NCBI GenBank assembly: GCA_963719885.1
Contig: CAVRDP010000030.1
Location: forward strand, 112,053-176,052
Direction: 5' to 3'
DNA: 64,000 nucleotides
Source of the DNA: JANXQG01 sp963719885
GTDB lineage: Bacteria > Planctomycetota > Planctomycetia > Pirellulales > Thermoguttaceae
This document shows, one piece after another, positions 38,319-47,055 of the stretch. Made by a program: the position numbers and the translations under genes. How positions within the stretch are numbered: position 1 is the first letter of the stretch; each line of letters starts with the position of its first letter. The notes beneath the pieces were generated by a model that saw nothing but the letters and a program-made list of their open reading frames with translations, ran no database searches and was not told the origin of the DNA.

Positions 38319-39404
38319 ATGTTCAACTGCAACGGCAGCGTGTGGCTCGATGCGCAGAAGGCGCTGTTGGACGAATGGCGGGCCAATCTCCGCCGCGGGG
38401 CGGCCTTGCCGCGAATCGCGGCCCAGGCCCAGCGCGTGAAGAAGGGGGCTACGCCTTCCGAAGTCGTCTACGAGGAAGACCATTTGAAGTTGCTGCATTA
38501 TCCGGGCAAGGGGCCGTGGCAGCACGAAACGCCCCTGCTCTTCGTCTTTGCGCTGGTCAACCGTCCGTACATTCTCGACATCTTGCCCAACAAGAGCGTT
38601 GTCTCGCACTTCGTCAAGGCCGGGTTCGAGACCTACCTGATCGATTGGGGCGCCGCCACCGACGCGGATCGCCACCTCGCCCTGGATGACTACGTCAACG
38701 GCTACCTCCGCAACGTCGTGCGACAGATCCGCAAGCGCTCCGGGGCCGCGAAGGTCAGCCTCTTGGGCTATTGCATGGGCGGGACGATGAGCGCCATGTT
38801 CACCGCCTTGCACCCGGAGTACGTCAAGAACCTGATCCTTCTGGCCGCGGGAATCGATTTTTCCACGCGGGAAGGTTTGCTGAACCTTTGGAGCGACGCC
38901 AAGAACTTTGACGTCGATGCCTTCGTGGACGACGTCGGCAACTGCCCGGCCGACTTCCTGCAAGGCTGCTTCTCGATGCTCAGCCCCGTGCGAAACCTGC
39001 TGGGCAAGCCGGTTTCCTTGCTGGGACGCATGGATGACGCGAAGTTCGTCGACGAGTTCCTCACAATGGAAACCTGGATCAACGACAACGTGGCCGTGCC
39101 GGGCGAGGTCTTTCGCGATTTCGTGAAGCATCTTTACCAGCAGAACCTGCTGGTCCAGAACCGGATGCAAGTGGGCCGGCAGGTAGTCGATCTGCGGCGG
39201 ATCACGTGCCCGGTGTTGAATTTGCTGGCGACCCAGGACACGCTCGTCCCGCCGTCGCAAAGCGCGCCGGTTGCCGAACTTGTCGGCTCGCAAGATACCA
39301 AAACGATTGAACTGGCCACCGGGCACATCGGCTTGGCGATGGGCTCCGCGGCGCAGCGCGAACTGTGGCCCCAGGCCGTAGCCTGGCTGGCCGAGCGGTC
39401 TTAG
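38319..39404 (+). CDS. phaC: Class III polyhydroxyalkanoate synthase, catalytic subunit PhaC
   Basis: 361 residues from MFNCNGSVWLDAQKALLDEW (AAGGA and AGGA upstream); a longer open frame only reads the repeat. Polymerises (R)-3-hydroxyacyl-CoA. Lipase-like box LLGYCMGGTMSAMF with the nucleophile cysteine, LIDWGAATDADRHLALDDYV typical of PhaC, ATQDTLVPP with the catalytic aspartate and LATGHIGLAMGS with the histidine. Length fits class III, needing PhaE. It terminates 89 bases before the SDR gene, with a palindrome between. Confidence 0.92.
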   Translation: MFNCNGSVWLDAQKALLDEWRANLRRGAALPRIAAQAQRVKKGATPSEVVYEEDHLKLLHYPGKGPWQHETPLLFVFALVNRPYILDILPNKSVVSHFVKAGFETYLIDWGAATDADRHLALDDYVNGYLRNVVRQIRKRSGAAKVSLLGYCMGGTMSAMFTALHPEYVKNLILLAAGIDFSTREGLLNLWSDAKNFDVDAFVDDVGNCPADFLQGCFSMLSPVRNLLGKPVSLLGRMDDAKFVDEFLTMETWINDNVAVPGEVFRDFVKHLYQQNLLVQNRMQVGRQVVDLRRITCPVLNLLATQDTLVPPSQSAPVAELVGSQDTKTIELATGHIGLAMGSAAQRELWPQAVAWLAERS

Positions 39405-39410
39405 AGATTC

Positions 39411-39470
39411 GTAGGGTGCGGTCGACGCGTACCATGAATGCCATGGTACCCGTCGACCGCACCCTCCGAC
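39411..39470. repeat. Palindromic repeat between phaC and the SDR gene
   Basis: GTAGGGTGCGGTCGACGCGT then accatg is complementary to catggtacccgtcgaccgca then ccctccgac. Short spacer (aatgc). It shares the GTAGGGTG opening with the repeat at 2472. It may work as a transcript-stabilising hairpin after phaC. Confidence 0.8.
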
Positions 39471-39493
39471 AAAAGCCTTACGGAGTGTTTGTC

Positions 39494-40312
39494 ATGGAGA
39501 TTCCAGGAACAGTTGCAATTGTCACGGGAGCCGGAAGCGGGATTGGCGAGGCGGTATCCTTGGAACTGGTGCGGCGCGGGGTGAAGGCCATCGGGCTGGT
39601 CGACCAGTGCGCCAGCGCCACGCAGTTGGCCGGTTCCATCAACCAGTTCACCAACAATCGGGTCCAGGCCGTGGCCTGCATCGGCGACGTGACCGACGAA
39701 GCCTTCCGCCGCCAGGTCTTCGACGAGCTTTCGGCCAAATGGGGCACGGTGCGGATTTTCGTCCCGGCGGCCGGGATCACACGCGATTCGCTGGCCGCCA
39801 AGATCGACAAGACGACCGGCAAACCGGCGCTTTATCCGGTGGACGACTTCCGCCGCGTGCTCGAAATCAATCTCGTCGCGCCGGTCTATTGGGCCCTGGA
39901 GATGCTCGGCCGCATCGCCGAAGAGCGCCACAACCGTGGCCTCAAGCGCTGGCAAAGCCAGGATCACATCCAGGGCACCGTGATCTTCATCGGCTCGGTC
40001 TCCTCGCGGGGCAACAAAGGGCAGATCGCCTATGCGGCCACCAAGGCCGGTTTGGAAGGGGCCGCCCGCACGCTGATGATGGAGGCCATGTTCCACGGCG
40101 TCCGCTGCGGCGTGATCCACCCCGGTTTCACGGATACGCCCATGGTCCACAAGCTGGGCGAGGACTTGATTCGCGAACAGGTCTTGCCCCATACGCAGTT
40201 GGGTCGGCTCATTCGTCCCGAGGAAATTGCCGACGCGATCTGCTTCATGATCGCCAACTCGGCCGTCAGCGGGGAACTGTGGGCCGACGCCGGATGGCAT
40301 CCCGCGGCCTGA
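39494..40312 (+). CDS. Short-chain dehydrogenase/reductase at the end of the PHA cluster
   Basis: 272 residues from MEIPGTVAIVTGAGSGIGEA. SDR cofactor loop TGAGSGIG; PAAGITRDSLAAKID at the NNAG position (PAAG here, a departure); IGSVSSRGNKGQIAYAATKA with Ser-Tyr-Lys; HPGFTDTPMV. It differs from phaB and lies downstream of phaC, so it may be a second 3-ketoacyl-CoA reductase or 3-hydroxybutyrate dehydrogenase. The direction of the reaction is undetermined. Confidence 0.75.
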   Translation: MEIPGTVAIVTGAGSGIGEAVSLELVRRGVKAIGLVDQCASATQLAGSINQFTNNRVQAVACIGDVTDEAFRRQVFDELSAKWGTVRIFVPAAGITRDSLAAKIDKTTGKPALYPVDDFRRVLEINLVAPVYWALEMLGRIAEERHNRGLKRWQSQDHIQGTVIFIGSVSSRGNKGQIAYAATKAGLEGAARTLMMEAMFHGVRCGVIHPGFTDTPMVHKLGEDLIREQVLPHTQLGRLIRPEEIADAICFMIANSAVSGELWADAGWHPAA

Positions 40313-40380
40313 CGCTCGGGGACGATTGACCAAATGGTTCGCCCCGGCCCTCAGCCTTTTCCTCTGGCGCTCAGGCGAGG

Positions 40381-41421
40381 CTATCCGACCTCGGTCTGCG
40401 CCAAACTGCTCGGGATCCGCACGCTGACGTGCGTGCCGCCGGGAGAACTCGTGATGACGGCCTCGCCGTAGAGAGCCTGAGCCCGATGGCGGAGTCCTTT
40501 CAGGCCATAGCCGGGGAAAATGGCGTGAGCATCGAAACCGCGGCCCCAGTCGCGAACTGCCACACAGATCTGGTCGCGCTGATGGGACAGTTCCACGCGA
40601 ATTCGCCGGGAACCGCTATGTCGCACGGCGTTGCCAAGGGTTTCCTGGACAATACGAAAGATAGTTGTTTCCTGGAACCTCGACAAATGCGGGAAGACCG
40701 CATCGGCCACGAACTCGATTTCCTGCTGGTTCATCCTCTGCTGCTGTTTGACGAGCGACTCGATAGCCGCCTTCAAGCCGACACCTTCCAGGATTGGGGG
40801 ACGAAGTCCACGAATCAGCGCACGGGCCTCGTCGACGGCTTCCTGCAGCAAGGCCATGCCACTGGCAAACTGGGCGGCTGCTTCCGGGCGGCCCGGGTCG
40901 AGGTGCCGCGCCGCCGCGTCGAACTGCATCCGGGCCGCCGTCACGTACTGGATCAGCCCGTCATGAATCTCAAAGGCAACCAGGCTGTGCTGTTGCTCCT
41001 GCAAGTCGAGCCCCTGTCTTACCGCCTGAGACAACTCTCGTTCCCGGTCAAGGACGACTCTCAGCACGCTGTCACGGGTGACGGCGCCGATGAAAGTGCT
41101 GGCGTCGTCCATCACCGGCAGCGAGTAGAACATGCCTTCCAGCAGTTTCTCTTGCGCCGCCTCCAACGGCGTATCCGCGCTTACGCAGGCCGACTGCCAG
41201 GGCCGCAGGAGGTCGGCAAAAATACGGTTGGGAAACGCATTGGCCTGGCGGCTGTCGACCAAGCCCAGGAATTTCCGTGCTCCCGAGTTCCCCAAGCCCT
41301 CCTCTTCCACCGCGTAGACCGTTTCGCGATCGACCGCGCGCCTATCCGGCGAGGGATGCATGTCCGCAGTGACACGAACGAGGTGTTCGCTTAACGCATC
41401 ACAAGCCGTCAAGCACTTCAT
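40381..41421 (-). CDS. Sensor histidine kinase with N-terminal CBS-type domain (NarX/LiaS-like HisKA_3)
   Basis: 346 residues from MKCLTACDALSEHLVRVTAD (GAGGAG upstream), overlapping the stop of the gene before it (ATGA). Residues about 75-150 look like a CBS domain (ACVSADTPLEAAQEKLLEGM, SLPVMDDASTFIGAVTRDSV). The phosphoacceptor is AFEIHDGLIQYVTAARMQFD, the H of HDGLIQ. The ATPase part has TLGNAVRHSGSRRIRVEL (N box), VRDWGRGFD (G1) and GYGLKGLRHRAQAL (G2). No membrane segment, so it senses a cytosolic signal, perhaps an adenylate bound by CBS. No response regulator is next to it. Confidence 0.85.
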   Translation of the reverse strand: MKCLTACDALSEHLVRVTADMHPSPDRRAVDRETVYAVEEEGLGNSGARKFLGLVDSRQANAFPNRIFADLLRPWQSACVSADTPLEAAQEKLLEGMFYSLPVMDDASTFIGAVTRDSVLRVVLDRERELSQAVRQGLDLQEQQHSLVAFEIHDGLIQYVTAARMQFDAAARHLDPGRPEAAAQFASGMALLQEAVDEARALIRGLRPPILEGVGLKAAIESLVKQQQRMNQQEIEFVADAVFPHLSRFQETTIFRIVQETLGNAVRHSGSRRIRVELSHQRDQICVAVRDWGRGFDAHAIFPGYGLKGLRHRAQALYGEAVITSSPGGTHVSVRIPSSLAQTEVG

Positions 41422-41759
41422 AGATGGGTCTCCTCGAGGATCACTTCGGCCTTGATGTCCAGGCGGAGCACGTCTTTGCGGCACATCAGCGGTTTCACGC
41501 GCTCCATAAGAAAGGCCACCAGCTTGTCTTTCGGGATGCGGCGCAGAATTGAACGCCGAACGAGGACGTGGCTGATAGTGTCGTCTTCGAGCTCGATACT
41601 TTCGAGATTATCGGCAATCAGCAAATTGAGGGCCTTGGTGATCGCCTGGAAGCCGATGGGGGCATCCTTGCCAAGGATCAGGCCATCCGTGACCGGCGGC
41701 AACATGAATTCATTGACTCGCACCGACAACGAATAACTGGAATTCCTCAATACTTCCAT
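41418..41759 (-). CDS. Small conserved-looking protein paired with the histidine kinase
   Basis: 113 residues from MEVLRNSSYSLSVRVNEFML; AAGGAAG upstream and the ATGA overlap with the kinase show a two-gene operon. The longer frame to 41852 lacks a ribosome site. Contains FQAITKALNLLIADNLESIE and KDKLVAFLMERVKPLMCRKD; no family recognised. May supply the kinase with its signal or be its target. Confidence 0.6.
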   Translation of the reverse strand: MEVLRNSSYSLSVRVNEFMLPPVTDGLILGKDAPIGFQAITKALNLLIADNLESIELEDDTISHVLVRRSILRRIPKDKLVAFLMERVKPLMCRKDVLRLDIKAEVILEETHL

Positions 41760-41902
41760 TGCAGCTTCCTTCCATATCCGAAAATGTTGGGATCGTCCGT
41801 CGGGCCAGAGCACATCCGAATTCTTGCCCAGCGATGACCCAGAAACGTCCATTGTGTTTCGCCAATGGTCGACGGAACACCTTTAGTATCAATGTCTTAC
41901 GC

Positions 41903-41959
41903 AAGCGGAGGGCACGAGATTCGAACTCGCAACCCCTTGCGGGGCACCACATTTCCAGT
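41903..41959. repeat. Left attachment site (57-bp partial tRNA-Ser copy)
   Basis: Identical over 57 bases to 55334-55390, from aagcggagggcacgagattc through to atttccagt. It holds the 3' part of the tRNA (T arm, variable arm, anticodon) but the rest is replaced by unrelated sequence. Confidence 0.92.
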
Positions 41960-42216
41960 CCATAAGATACGAGTGTTCACCTATCGAACCCTTGGCAAAT
42001 GAATGGTTTTCCCCGCAAAAACAGTGTATCGTATAGCTTGCGAACGGTTGCCGCAAGCCATGCGAAAACCCGACCATACAACATAGCGTACAACAATTTG
42101 GAATGAAACACCGGGTAGCCGCCGGCCAGCGGCACACGGCAGGGCGGAAGAGTTGGAGACCATCCTCCCCGACGATTCCGCCCTGCCGGCCCGGTTCTTT
42201 TTCGGAGGATGGAATC

Positions 42217-42858
42217 TTGAGCACGACTCGTCAAGAACGATACGAACAACAGGAACGCCGGGACCGGGAAGACCAGCAAGCGAGAGCCAAGGCCCAGCGG
42301 GAAAAAGACCTGATAGCCCAATGGGACGCGGCATGGAACCAGTATTCTAAAGCCTGTTGCCAGATGCTTCCAATCAAGCAAACGGGCTTGGCGGTTCAAT
42401 CGCTTGTCGGCTTGCTCCGCGACCAAGAGTTGATTGATCTTCTACGGCACCGCCAACTCTTTGCAGGAGGCAGGGCCGACGAGCCCCGGGTCCTACTCCA
42501 AATCATTGCGGACGCATGGGACAGCCGACAAGGAGAAGCGGAGGCCGTGGGGTTCTTAATCGAAACATGGGACGACAGACCCGACGCCCAGAAACTCGGA
42601 ATGCTAATCAAAGCCTCACCGATCCTACGGCGCGACCCAGGCTGCGTGAGCGACGAAGTGGAGAACGTGCGATGCGCCGTCAGGAGTGGATTCTCACCCG
42701 CGGCGCCCAGACCGACCCCGACCAAGCCCACGGCGACGGCCGGTAGGGGCGTTGCCCCTCGCAACGAATGGTTTCTTGAAACGATACGAAACCCACATGT
42801 CGGACACCTACCACAAGCCGACGCAGATTCAAGCCACATGGTGGGCATTGACGGATGA
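42217..42858 (+). CDS. Hypothetical protein, element gene 1
   Basis: TTG start proposed because GGAGG lies eight bases before it and no ATG fits. About 213 residues. Strongly charged head (TRQERYEQQERRDREDQQAR), then helical LAVQSLVGLLRDQELIDLLR. The last 50 residues look non-coding and overlap the next gene, so a frameshift before the true end is possible. Unrecognised. Confidence 0.4.
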   Translation: MSTTRQERYEQQERRDREDQQARAKAQREKDLIAQWDAAWNQYSKACCQMLPIKQTGLAVQSLVGLLRDQELIDLLRHRQLFAGGRADEPRVLLQIIADAWDSRQGEAEAVGFLIETWDDRPDAQKLGMLIKASPILRRDPGCVSDEVENVRCAVRSGFSPAAPRPTPTKPTATAGRGVAPRNEWFLETIRNPHVGHLPQADADSSHMVGIDG

Positions 42859-43015
42859 TGAGCGCCGCCGAATCTGCCCCGACGCCCCAGACAGGGTGAA
42901 AGTTGAGGCGGTTGTTACGGGAATAAAACGAGCCCGGGCGCTGCGCGACGGCAAACCCGCGCCCAAACCGAGCAAGCCGGCTGCGAAGGCAAAACGGACG
43001 GCTGGCAAGACGTAG
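42797..43015 (+). CDS. Small basic hypothetical protein
   Basis: 72 residues from MSDTYHKPTQIQATWWALTD; the tail is rich in Lys, Ala and Pro (KPAPKPSKPAAKAKRT). Possibly nucleic-acid binding. Unrecognised. Confidence 0.5.
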   Translation: MSDTYHKPTQIQATWWALTDDERRRICPDAPDRVKVEAVVTGIKRARALRDGKPAPKPSKPAAKAKRTAGKT

Positions 43016-43023
43016 CCGAATAA

Positions 43024-43118
43024 TGTCCCGGTCTTGTCCCGCTTCTTGTCCCGGAAATTCCGGATCTTGTCCCGCTTCTTGTCCCGGTTTTTCGCTTTGA
43101 CGTGTCCCGCGTGTCCCC
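43024..43118 (+). promoter_or_regulatory. Array of TGTCCCG repeats, possible iterons or operators
   Basis: TGTCCCG occurs at 43024, 43035, 43047, 43068, 43080 and 43103, with a TGTCCCC at 43112. Steps are 11, 12, 21, 12, 23 and 9 bases, mostly one or two helical turns, and a perfect CCGGAAATTCCGG palindrome sits at 43051. It ends 18 bases before the HTH gene start. All copies face one side of the helix, as for cooperative protein binding. Confidence 0.6.
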
Positions 43119-43135
43119 CGGAAAATTGGGGCACC

Positions 43136-43339
43136 ATGACAAACACACGTCTTCTCACTGAGAACGAAGCGGCCGAACTTTTGGCGCTGACCCCGCGGCA
43201 AGTGACCAGGCTTGCGGGGCGTGCCGAGTTGCCGAGCGTTCGATTGCCAAACGGTGAAACTCGATTCGACCCGGACGACCTACGCAAATGGGTTGACACT
43301 CTAAAGCGGCCCGCCAACGGTCGAGGGGGCAAGCCGTGA
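43136..43339 (+). CDS. Excisionase/AlpA-like HTH protein
   Basis: 67 residues. MTNTRLLTENEAAELLALTP, RQVTRLAGRAELPSVRLPNG then ETRFDPDDLRKWVD is a MerR-like winged helix of the excisionase family (HTH_17). It probably bends or marks DNA at the att site or represses its own promoter, with the adjacent TGTCCCG array as candidate target. Stop overlaps the next start (GTGA). Confidence 0.8.
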   Translation: MTNTRLLTENEAAELLALTPRQVTRLAGRAELPSVRLPNGETRFDPDDLRKWVDTLKRPANGRGGKP

Positions 43340-43599
43340 GACAGCCCACCCCAACACCCGCGCCGCGCTTTGGTTCTATTCTCCCCGGCGAGGTTCTGCC
43401 CATGCAGGAAGCGGCCCGTCGTCTTGGCTGGCAAACTCGCATGACCATTGACGCCCAGAAAATGGGTTTGCGATCCGTTCTTATTGGCCGGCGAAAATAC
43501 ACGACCGGCGATTGGGTGCGCAAGTTTATCGAGGCCCAGGCAAAAGCCCAGGATCAGCAGACCCAGACCCAGGACCAGGCCGCGGGAGGGCCGCTATGA
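43336..43599 (+). CDS. Second small HTH-like protein
   Basis: 87 residues starting at GTG 43336, overlapping the previous stop. EVLPMQEAARRLGWQTRMTI then DAQKMGLRSVLIGRRKYTTG looks like another excisionase-like helix-turn-helix followed by a wing; the tail is Gln-rich. Role inferred from its neighbour only. Confidence 0.6.
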   Translation: MRQPTPTPAPRFGSILPGEVLPMQEAARRLGWQTRMTIDAQKMGLRSVLIGRRKYTTGDWVRKFIEAQAKAQDQQTQTQDQAAGGPL

Positions 43600-43880
43600 G
43601 AGTATCAGCAGAGGCGGCCACACGGCCAATTACCCCACCAACCCAAGAAGAAATCGAGCGGCGGCACAAGGTCGAGGCGGAATACTACCGCGAGATGAAC
43701 AAATGGGCGCGGAACATGGCCGACAGCGAAGACCTATCCGAAGTGATTGACGAGCCGGCCCCGGATGAGGACAGCCTACGGGATGCGGTTGTCGATCTTC
43801 GAGACGCGGTACTTGAGTTGTGCGATGTAATCCGCGATTGCGCACGCAGGCCCCCCCGCAACGATCGGAGGGCGCGATGA
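43596..43880 (+). CDS. Hypothetical protein
   Basis: 94 residues, ATGA overlap with the gene before and GGGAGGG as ribosome site. Acidic, helical (LRDAVVDLRDAVLELCDVIR) with an Arg-rich end. Unrecognised. Confidence 0.55.
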   Translation: MRVSAEAATRPITPPTQEEIERRHKVEAEYYREMNKWARNMADSEDLSEVIDEPAPDEDSLRDAVVDLRDAVLELCDVIRDCARRPPRNDRRAR

Positions 43881-44170
43881 GCGATTGGATTCGGACGGAC
43901 GGCGTAGAAATCGCCAACGCGGCAATCGAAATCCTTGAGCGGATTCTCGGATTGGAACACGGCGACCATCGGCGGCTTGTCGGCGGGTGGGATGGCTACC
44001 CGAGCAATGGCGACAACATGGAACCGCTGGAACCTGATTCGCCTGAAACCATCGAGTTGTACCGGGCGGCCGTGGCTTTCGTTTGCCGGTTCTTCGGCAT
44101 AAGAGACCGCGACGAATTCAAGCAATACCTCTCCCTCTTCAAACGCGAAACTGGGGAGGTCAAGAGATGA
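43877..44170 (+). CDS. Hypothetical protein
   Basis: 97 residues, ATGA overlaps on both sides. Acidic; contains GVEIANAAIEILERILGLEH and a C-terminal helix. Its place directly before the primase suggests a replication-module role. Unrecognised. Confidence 0.55.
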   Translation: MSDWIRTDGVEIANAAIEILERILGLEHGDHRRLVGGWDGYPSNGDNMEPLEPDSPETIELYRAAVAFVCRFFGIRDRDEFKQYLSLFKRETGEVKR

Positions 44171-46695
44171 ACCTTGACGACTTTGCTTCTCGCCTACCGA
44201 ACGCCCGAAAGACCGCTGACGGTTATAGCTCGACTTGTCCGGCGCATGAAGACCGGAAGGATAGCCTTTCGGTGAGTAAGGGCGACGACGACCGAATTCT
44301 CGTTCATTGCTTTGCGGGATGCAGTCCCGAGGCCATTACAAGGAAAATGGGGCTGACGGTCAACGATCTGTTTTCCGCGAATGGCTACCACAAGACGAAC
44401 GGAAGCGCGAAGAGGAAACGAGCCGCAAAAAAGGACGCGACGGAGCCAAAGGAAAAGAAACCAAAGAAACCGAAAAAGAACTATCCTTCCCGCCAAGGGA
44501 TCGTCATGGCGATTCTTCGCAGGTTAGCTAAAGGCGCTGATACGTGGTGGTGGAACATCGGCATTGTTCGCGCGTGGCAATATGGCGATTCGTTTGAAGT
44601 TGTCCGATTCGACCTACCAACGCCCGCGGGTGAGAAGCAACGGAAAGAGATTCGGCCGATCCATCGGACGACGGACGGCGGCAAGGAAGTCTGGCGGCAC
44701 GGCTACCCTATGGCGACGGGAAGGCCGTTGTACAACCGAGCGGCGTTGAACGCGGCCCCGGTCAGTGAAATCCCGGTCGTCAACGCTGGCGAGAAAGCAA
44801 CGGACGCGACGACTTCGATAGGACTTCTTGCCACGACCAACGCAGGGGGTGAGCTTGCCATCGGCAAGACCGACTGGACCCCGCTACTTCGCTTTCCCCT
44901 TGTTGTGGCCGTTATCGACAACGACAAGACCGGCGAGAAATCCGGCGAGCTGGTCACCGCCAAGTTGAAGAAGCTGAACCCCGATATTGTCGTCAAGATC
45001 GTTCGCGTATCGGACGCGCCCAAGGGCGATATGTACGAAGCAGTACGCGACGGCATGACGAAAGAGAAGTTCCTTGAACTGGTAACGGCGGCCCCGGAAG
45101 CGACCGCGAAAGACGACCAGGAGGAAGGAATCGTCAAGCAACTTGCCGACGAAATTTGCCTGACCAGTCACTTCGCGGTTGATGTCAGTTGCAAGCTATA
45201 CCGCTACGACACCGGCGTTTTCAAGCCAAGGGCCGAGCGGTTCATCAATCGCCAAGTGAAAGCGATTCTGGAATTGTGGGGAAAGTCTGCCTGTTGGAGT
45301 TCCAAGTGCGCGGCGGAAGTGGCCGAATACATCCGGGTGGACGCCCCGGAACTGCCTGAGCGACCGCGCGGCGACCTGATTTCCTGCATCAATGGCGTGG
45401 TGCGCGTGGAGGACGGAATTCTACTTCCCCACAACCCCGAACATCGTTTCACGTTCCAAATTCCGGTCGTCTACGATCCCGCGGCAACCTGCCCATTCAT
45501 CGACCGTTTCGTTTCGCAAGTGTTCCCCGCCGATGCGGTTTGCCTTGCGTGGGAAATCCCCGCTTCGATCATCGGAATTTTGACTTCGATCCAAGAGGCA
45601 ATCCTGTTGCTGGGAGAGGGGGCCAACGGCAAGAGCACGTGGCTTTCATTGCTTGTGACGTTCATCGGGCGCGGAAACGTATCATCCCTTTCCCTGCATC
45701 GGCTGGAATGCGATAAGTTTTCAGCGGCGCGGCTGGTGGGCAAGCTGGCCAATGTCTGCCCGGACTTGCCGAGCGAACATCTTGCGGGGACAAGCGTTTT
45801 CAAGATCATCACCGGCGGCAACGAACCGCTGACGGGTGAACACAAATTCGGCACGTCGTTTGAGTTCTATCCGTTCGCACGGCTTGTCTTCAGCGCGAAC
45901 CACCCGCCACGATCGGCCGATGCAAGCCATGCCTTTTTCCGGCGCTGGCTTCCAATCCCGTTTGACAAGACCTTCGGACCTGACGAGCAACGGCCGCGAG
46001 AAATTCTGGACGCCGAGCTATCGGCACCAGGGGAACTATCCGGCATGTTCAACCGCTGTTTGGACGCCCTACGGAAAATGCGAGTCACCCGCCGATTCAG
46101 CAAACCCGCGAGCGTCCAACAGGCATGGCAGGATTTTCGCGCCACGACCGACCCGGTAGCCGTTTGGCTGGATCGTTTTACGATCGACGCGCCCGAGTGC
46201 ATTGTCACCCAACAGCACCTACGGGTTGCCTGCAATGCGGCGGCAGAACGCGAGGGGAGGCCGGCGCTGACCGCCAAATCGTTTGGGCAAGCAATCGCAA
46301 GACTGCGCCCGGCCGTGGAGAAAAAACAAAAAAAGGTAGCCGGGAAACTTCAGTGGTGTTACGTGGGAATTGGACTAAGCCACCCGGACGACGGGGGCAA
46401 CTCACAAGATTCACGCGATTCACGCGATTATCCCTACTTTGTTTCACGCGGGGAAAATGAAGAACAAGAGAAACAGGGGGAGCAAGAAGCGGGGGGGGGA
46501 CAAGAACAAGATAGCGGTAATCGCGTTAATCGCGTGAACCCCGTGAACCCCGTGGAACCTGGAAATTCTGACGATTGCACTACCAGAGGGTTGCAACACG
46601 AATGGGAGATTACCAAGAACGGCGACGGCAAACCCTACCAACAATGCAAAATTTGCAAAAAATTCTACGGATACGTGAGACAGCCATGCCCTTGA
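44167..46695 (+). CDS. Phage-type primase-helicase (CHC2 zinc, TOPRIM-like, D5/SF3 helicase)
   Basis: 842 residues. The N-terminal zinc finger reads CPAHEDRKDSLSVSKGDDDR then ILVHCFAGCS (C-H-C-C). A lysine-rich linker leads to a TOPRIM-like part (VVNAGEKATDATTSIGLLAT; the usual first acid EGEK is NAGEK here; VAVIDNDKTG has the acidic DxD-like pair). A D5_N region follows, and an SF3 helicase with Walker A LLGEGANGKSTW (K488), ANVCPDLPSEHL for Walker B or sensor region, and VFSANHPP. The end has a possible CKICKKFYGY zinc knuckle. It should initiate replication of the element, making it independent of host DnaG/DnaB loading. Confidence 0.88.
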   Translation: MNLDDFASRLPNARKTADGYSSTCPAHEDRKDSLSVSKGDDDRILVHCFAGCSPEAITRKMGLTVNDLFSANGYHKTNGSAKRKRAAKKDATEPKEKKPKKPKKNYPSRQGIVMAILRRLAKGADTWWWNIGIVRAWQYGDSFEVVRFDLPTPAGEKQRKEIRPIHRTTDGGKEVWRHGYPMATGRPLYNRAALNAAPVSEIPVVNAGEKATDATTSIGLLATTNAGGELAIGKTDWTPLLRFPLVVAVIDNDKTGEKSGELVTAKLKKLNPDIVVKIVRVSDAPKGDMYEAVRDGMTKEKFLELVTAAPEATAKDDQEEGIVKQLADEICLTSHFAVDVSCKLYRYDTGVFKPRAERFINRQVKAILELWGKSACWSSKCAAEVAEYIRVDAPELPERPRGDLISCINGVVRVEDGILLPHNPEHRFTFQIPVVYDPAATCPFIDRFVSQVFPADAVCLAWEIPASIIGILTSIQEAILLLGEGANGKSTWLSLLVTFIGRGNVSSLSLHRLECDKFSAARLVGKLANVCPDLPSEHLAGTSVFKIITGGNEPLTGEHKFGTSFEFYPFARLVFSANHPPRSADASHAFFRRWLPIPFDKTFGPDEQRPREILDAELSAPGELSGMFNRCLDALRKMRVTRRFSKPASVQQAWQDFRATTDPVAVWLDRFTIDAPECIVTQQHLRVACNAAAEREGRPALTAKSFGQAIARLRPAVEKKQKKVAGKLQWCYVGIGLSHPDDGGNSQDSRDSRDYPYFVSRGENEEQEKQGEQEAGGGQEQDSGNRVNRVNPVNPVEPGNSDDCTTRGLQHEWEITKNGDGKPYQQCKICKKFYGYVRQPCP

Positions 46696-47009
46696 CCCTA
46701 TCCAAAATAATCGCAGGTTGCCGACGGTCCCGCCGTTGGCTGGATTCCCTTCACCGCGCAACCGCCCGCGTTTACGGATGGTTTGGCGACTATGCAGACT
46801 TCCCGAGCCTATACGCGGCCGAAATCGCGCCCCATTGGCCCCGGTTGTCCCAAGACCCCGCTTTCCGCCGTCACCTGGAAATGGTTCACCGGCGCAAAGC
46901 GGAATTTTCGCCCGGCCGTTGTCACCGGCGCACGCCCGGCGAATCGAGTTGTACCGGCGGCTGTTTGGCCCTGCCCTTGGCCCTGCCCGGCGGCCCGGCG
47001 CACAAATAG
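46686..47009 (+). CDS. Hypothetical protein
   Basis: 107 residues from MPLTLSKIIAGCRRSRRWLD, overlapping the primase end by ten bases. Trp- and Arg-rich. The last third looks less like coding sequence. Unrecognised. Confidence 0.4.
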   Translation: MPLTLSKIIAGCRRSRRWLDSLHRATARVYGWFGDYADFPSLYAAEIAPHWPRLSQDPAFRRHLEMVHRRKAEFSPGRCHRRTPGESSCTGGCLALPLALPGGPAHK

Positions 47010-47055
47010 TCCTCTCTCGACACGAACAAACCGCAAAAACGGCGGAAACAAAAAA

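Noticed and set aside
42217..42858. Full-length coding to 42858
   Set aside because: The last 50 codons overlap the next gene and look non-coding; I keep the frame but doubt its end, so I do not base any function on it.
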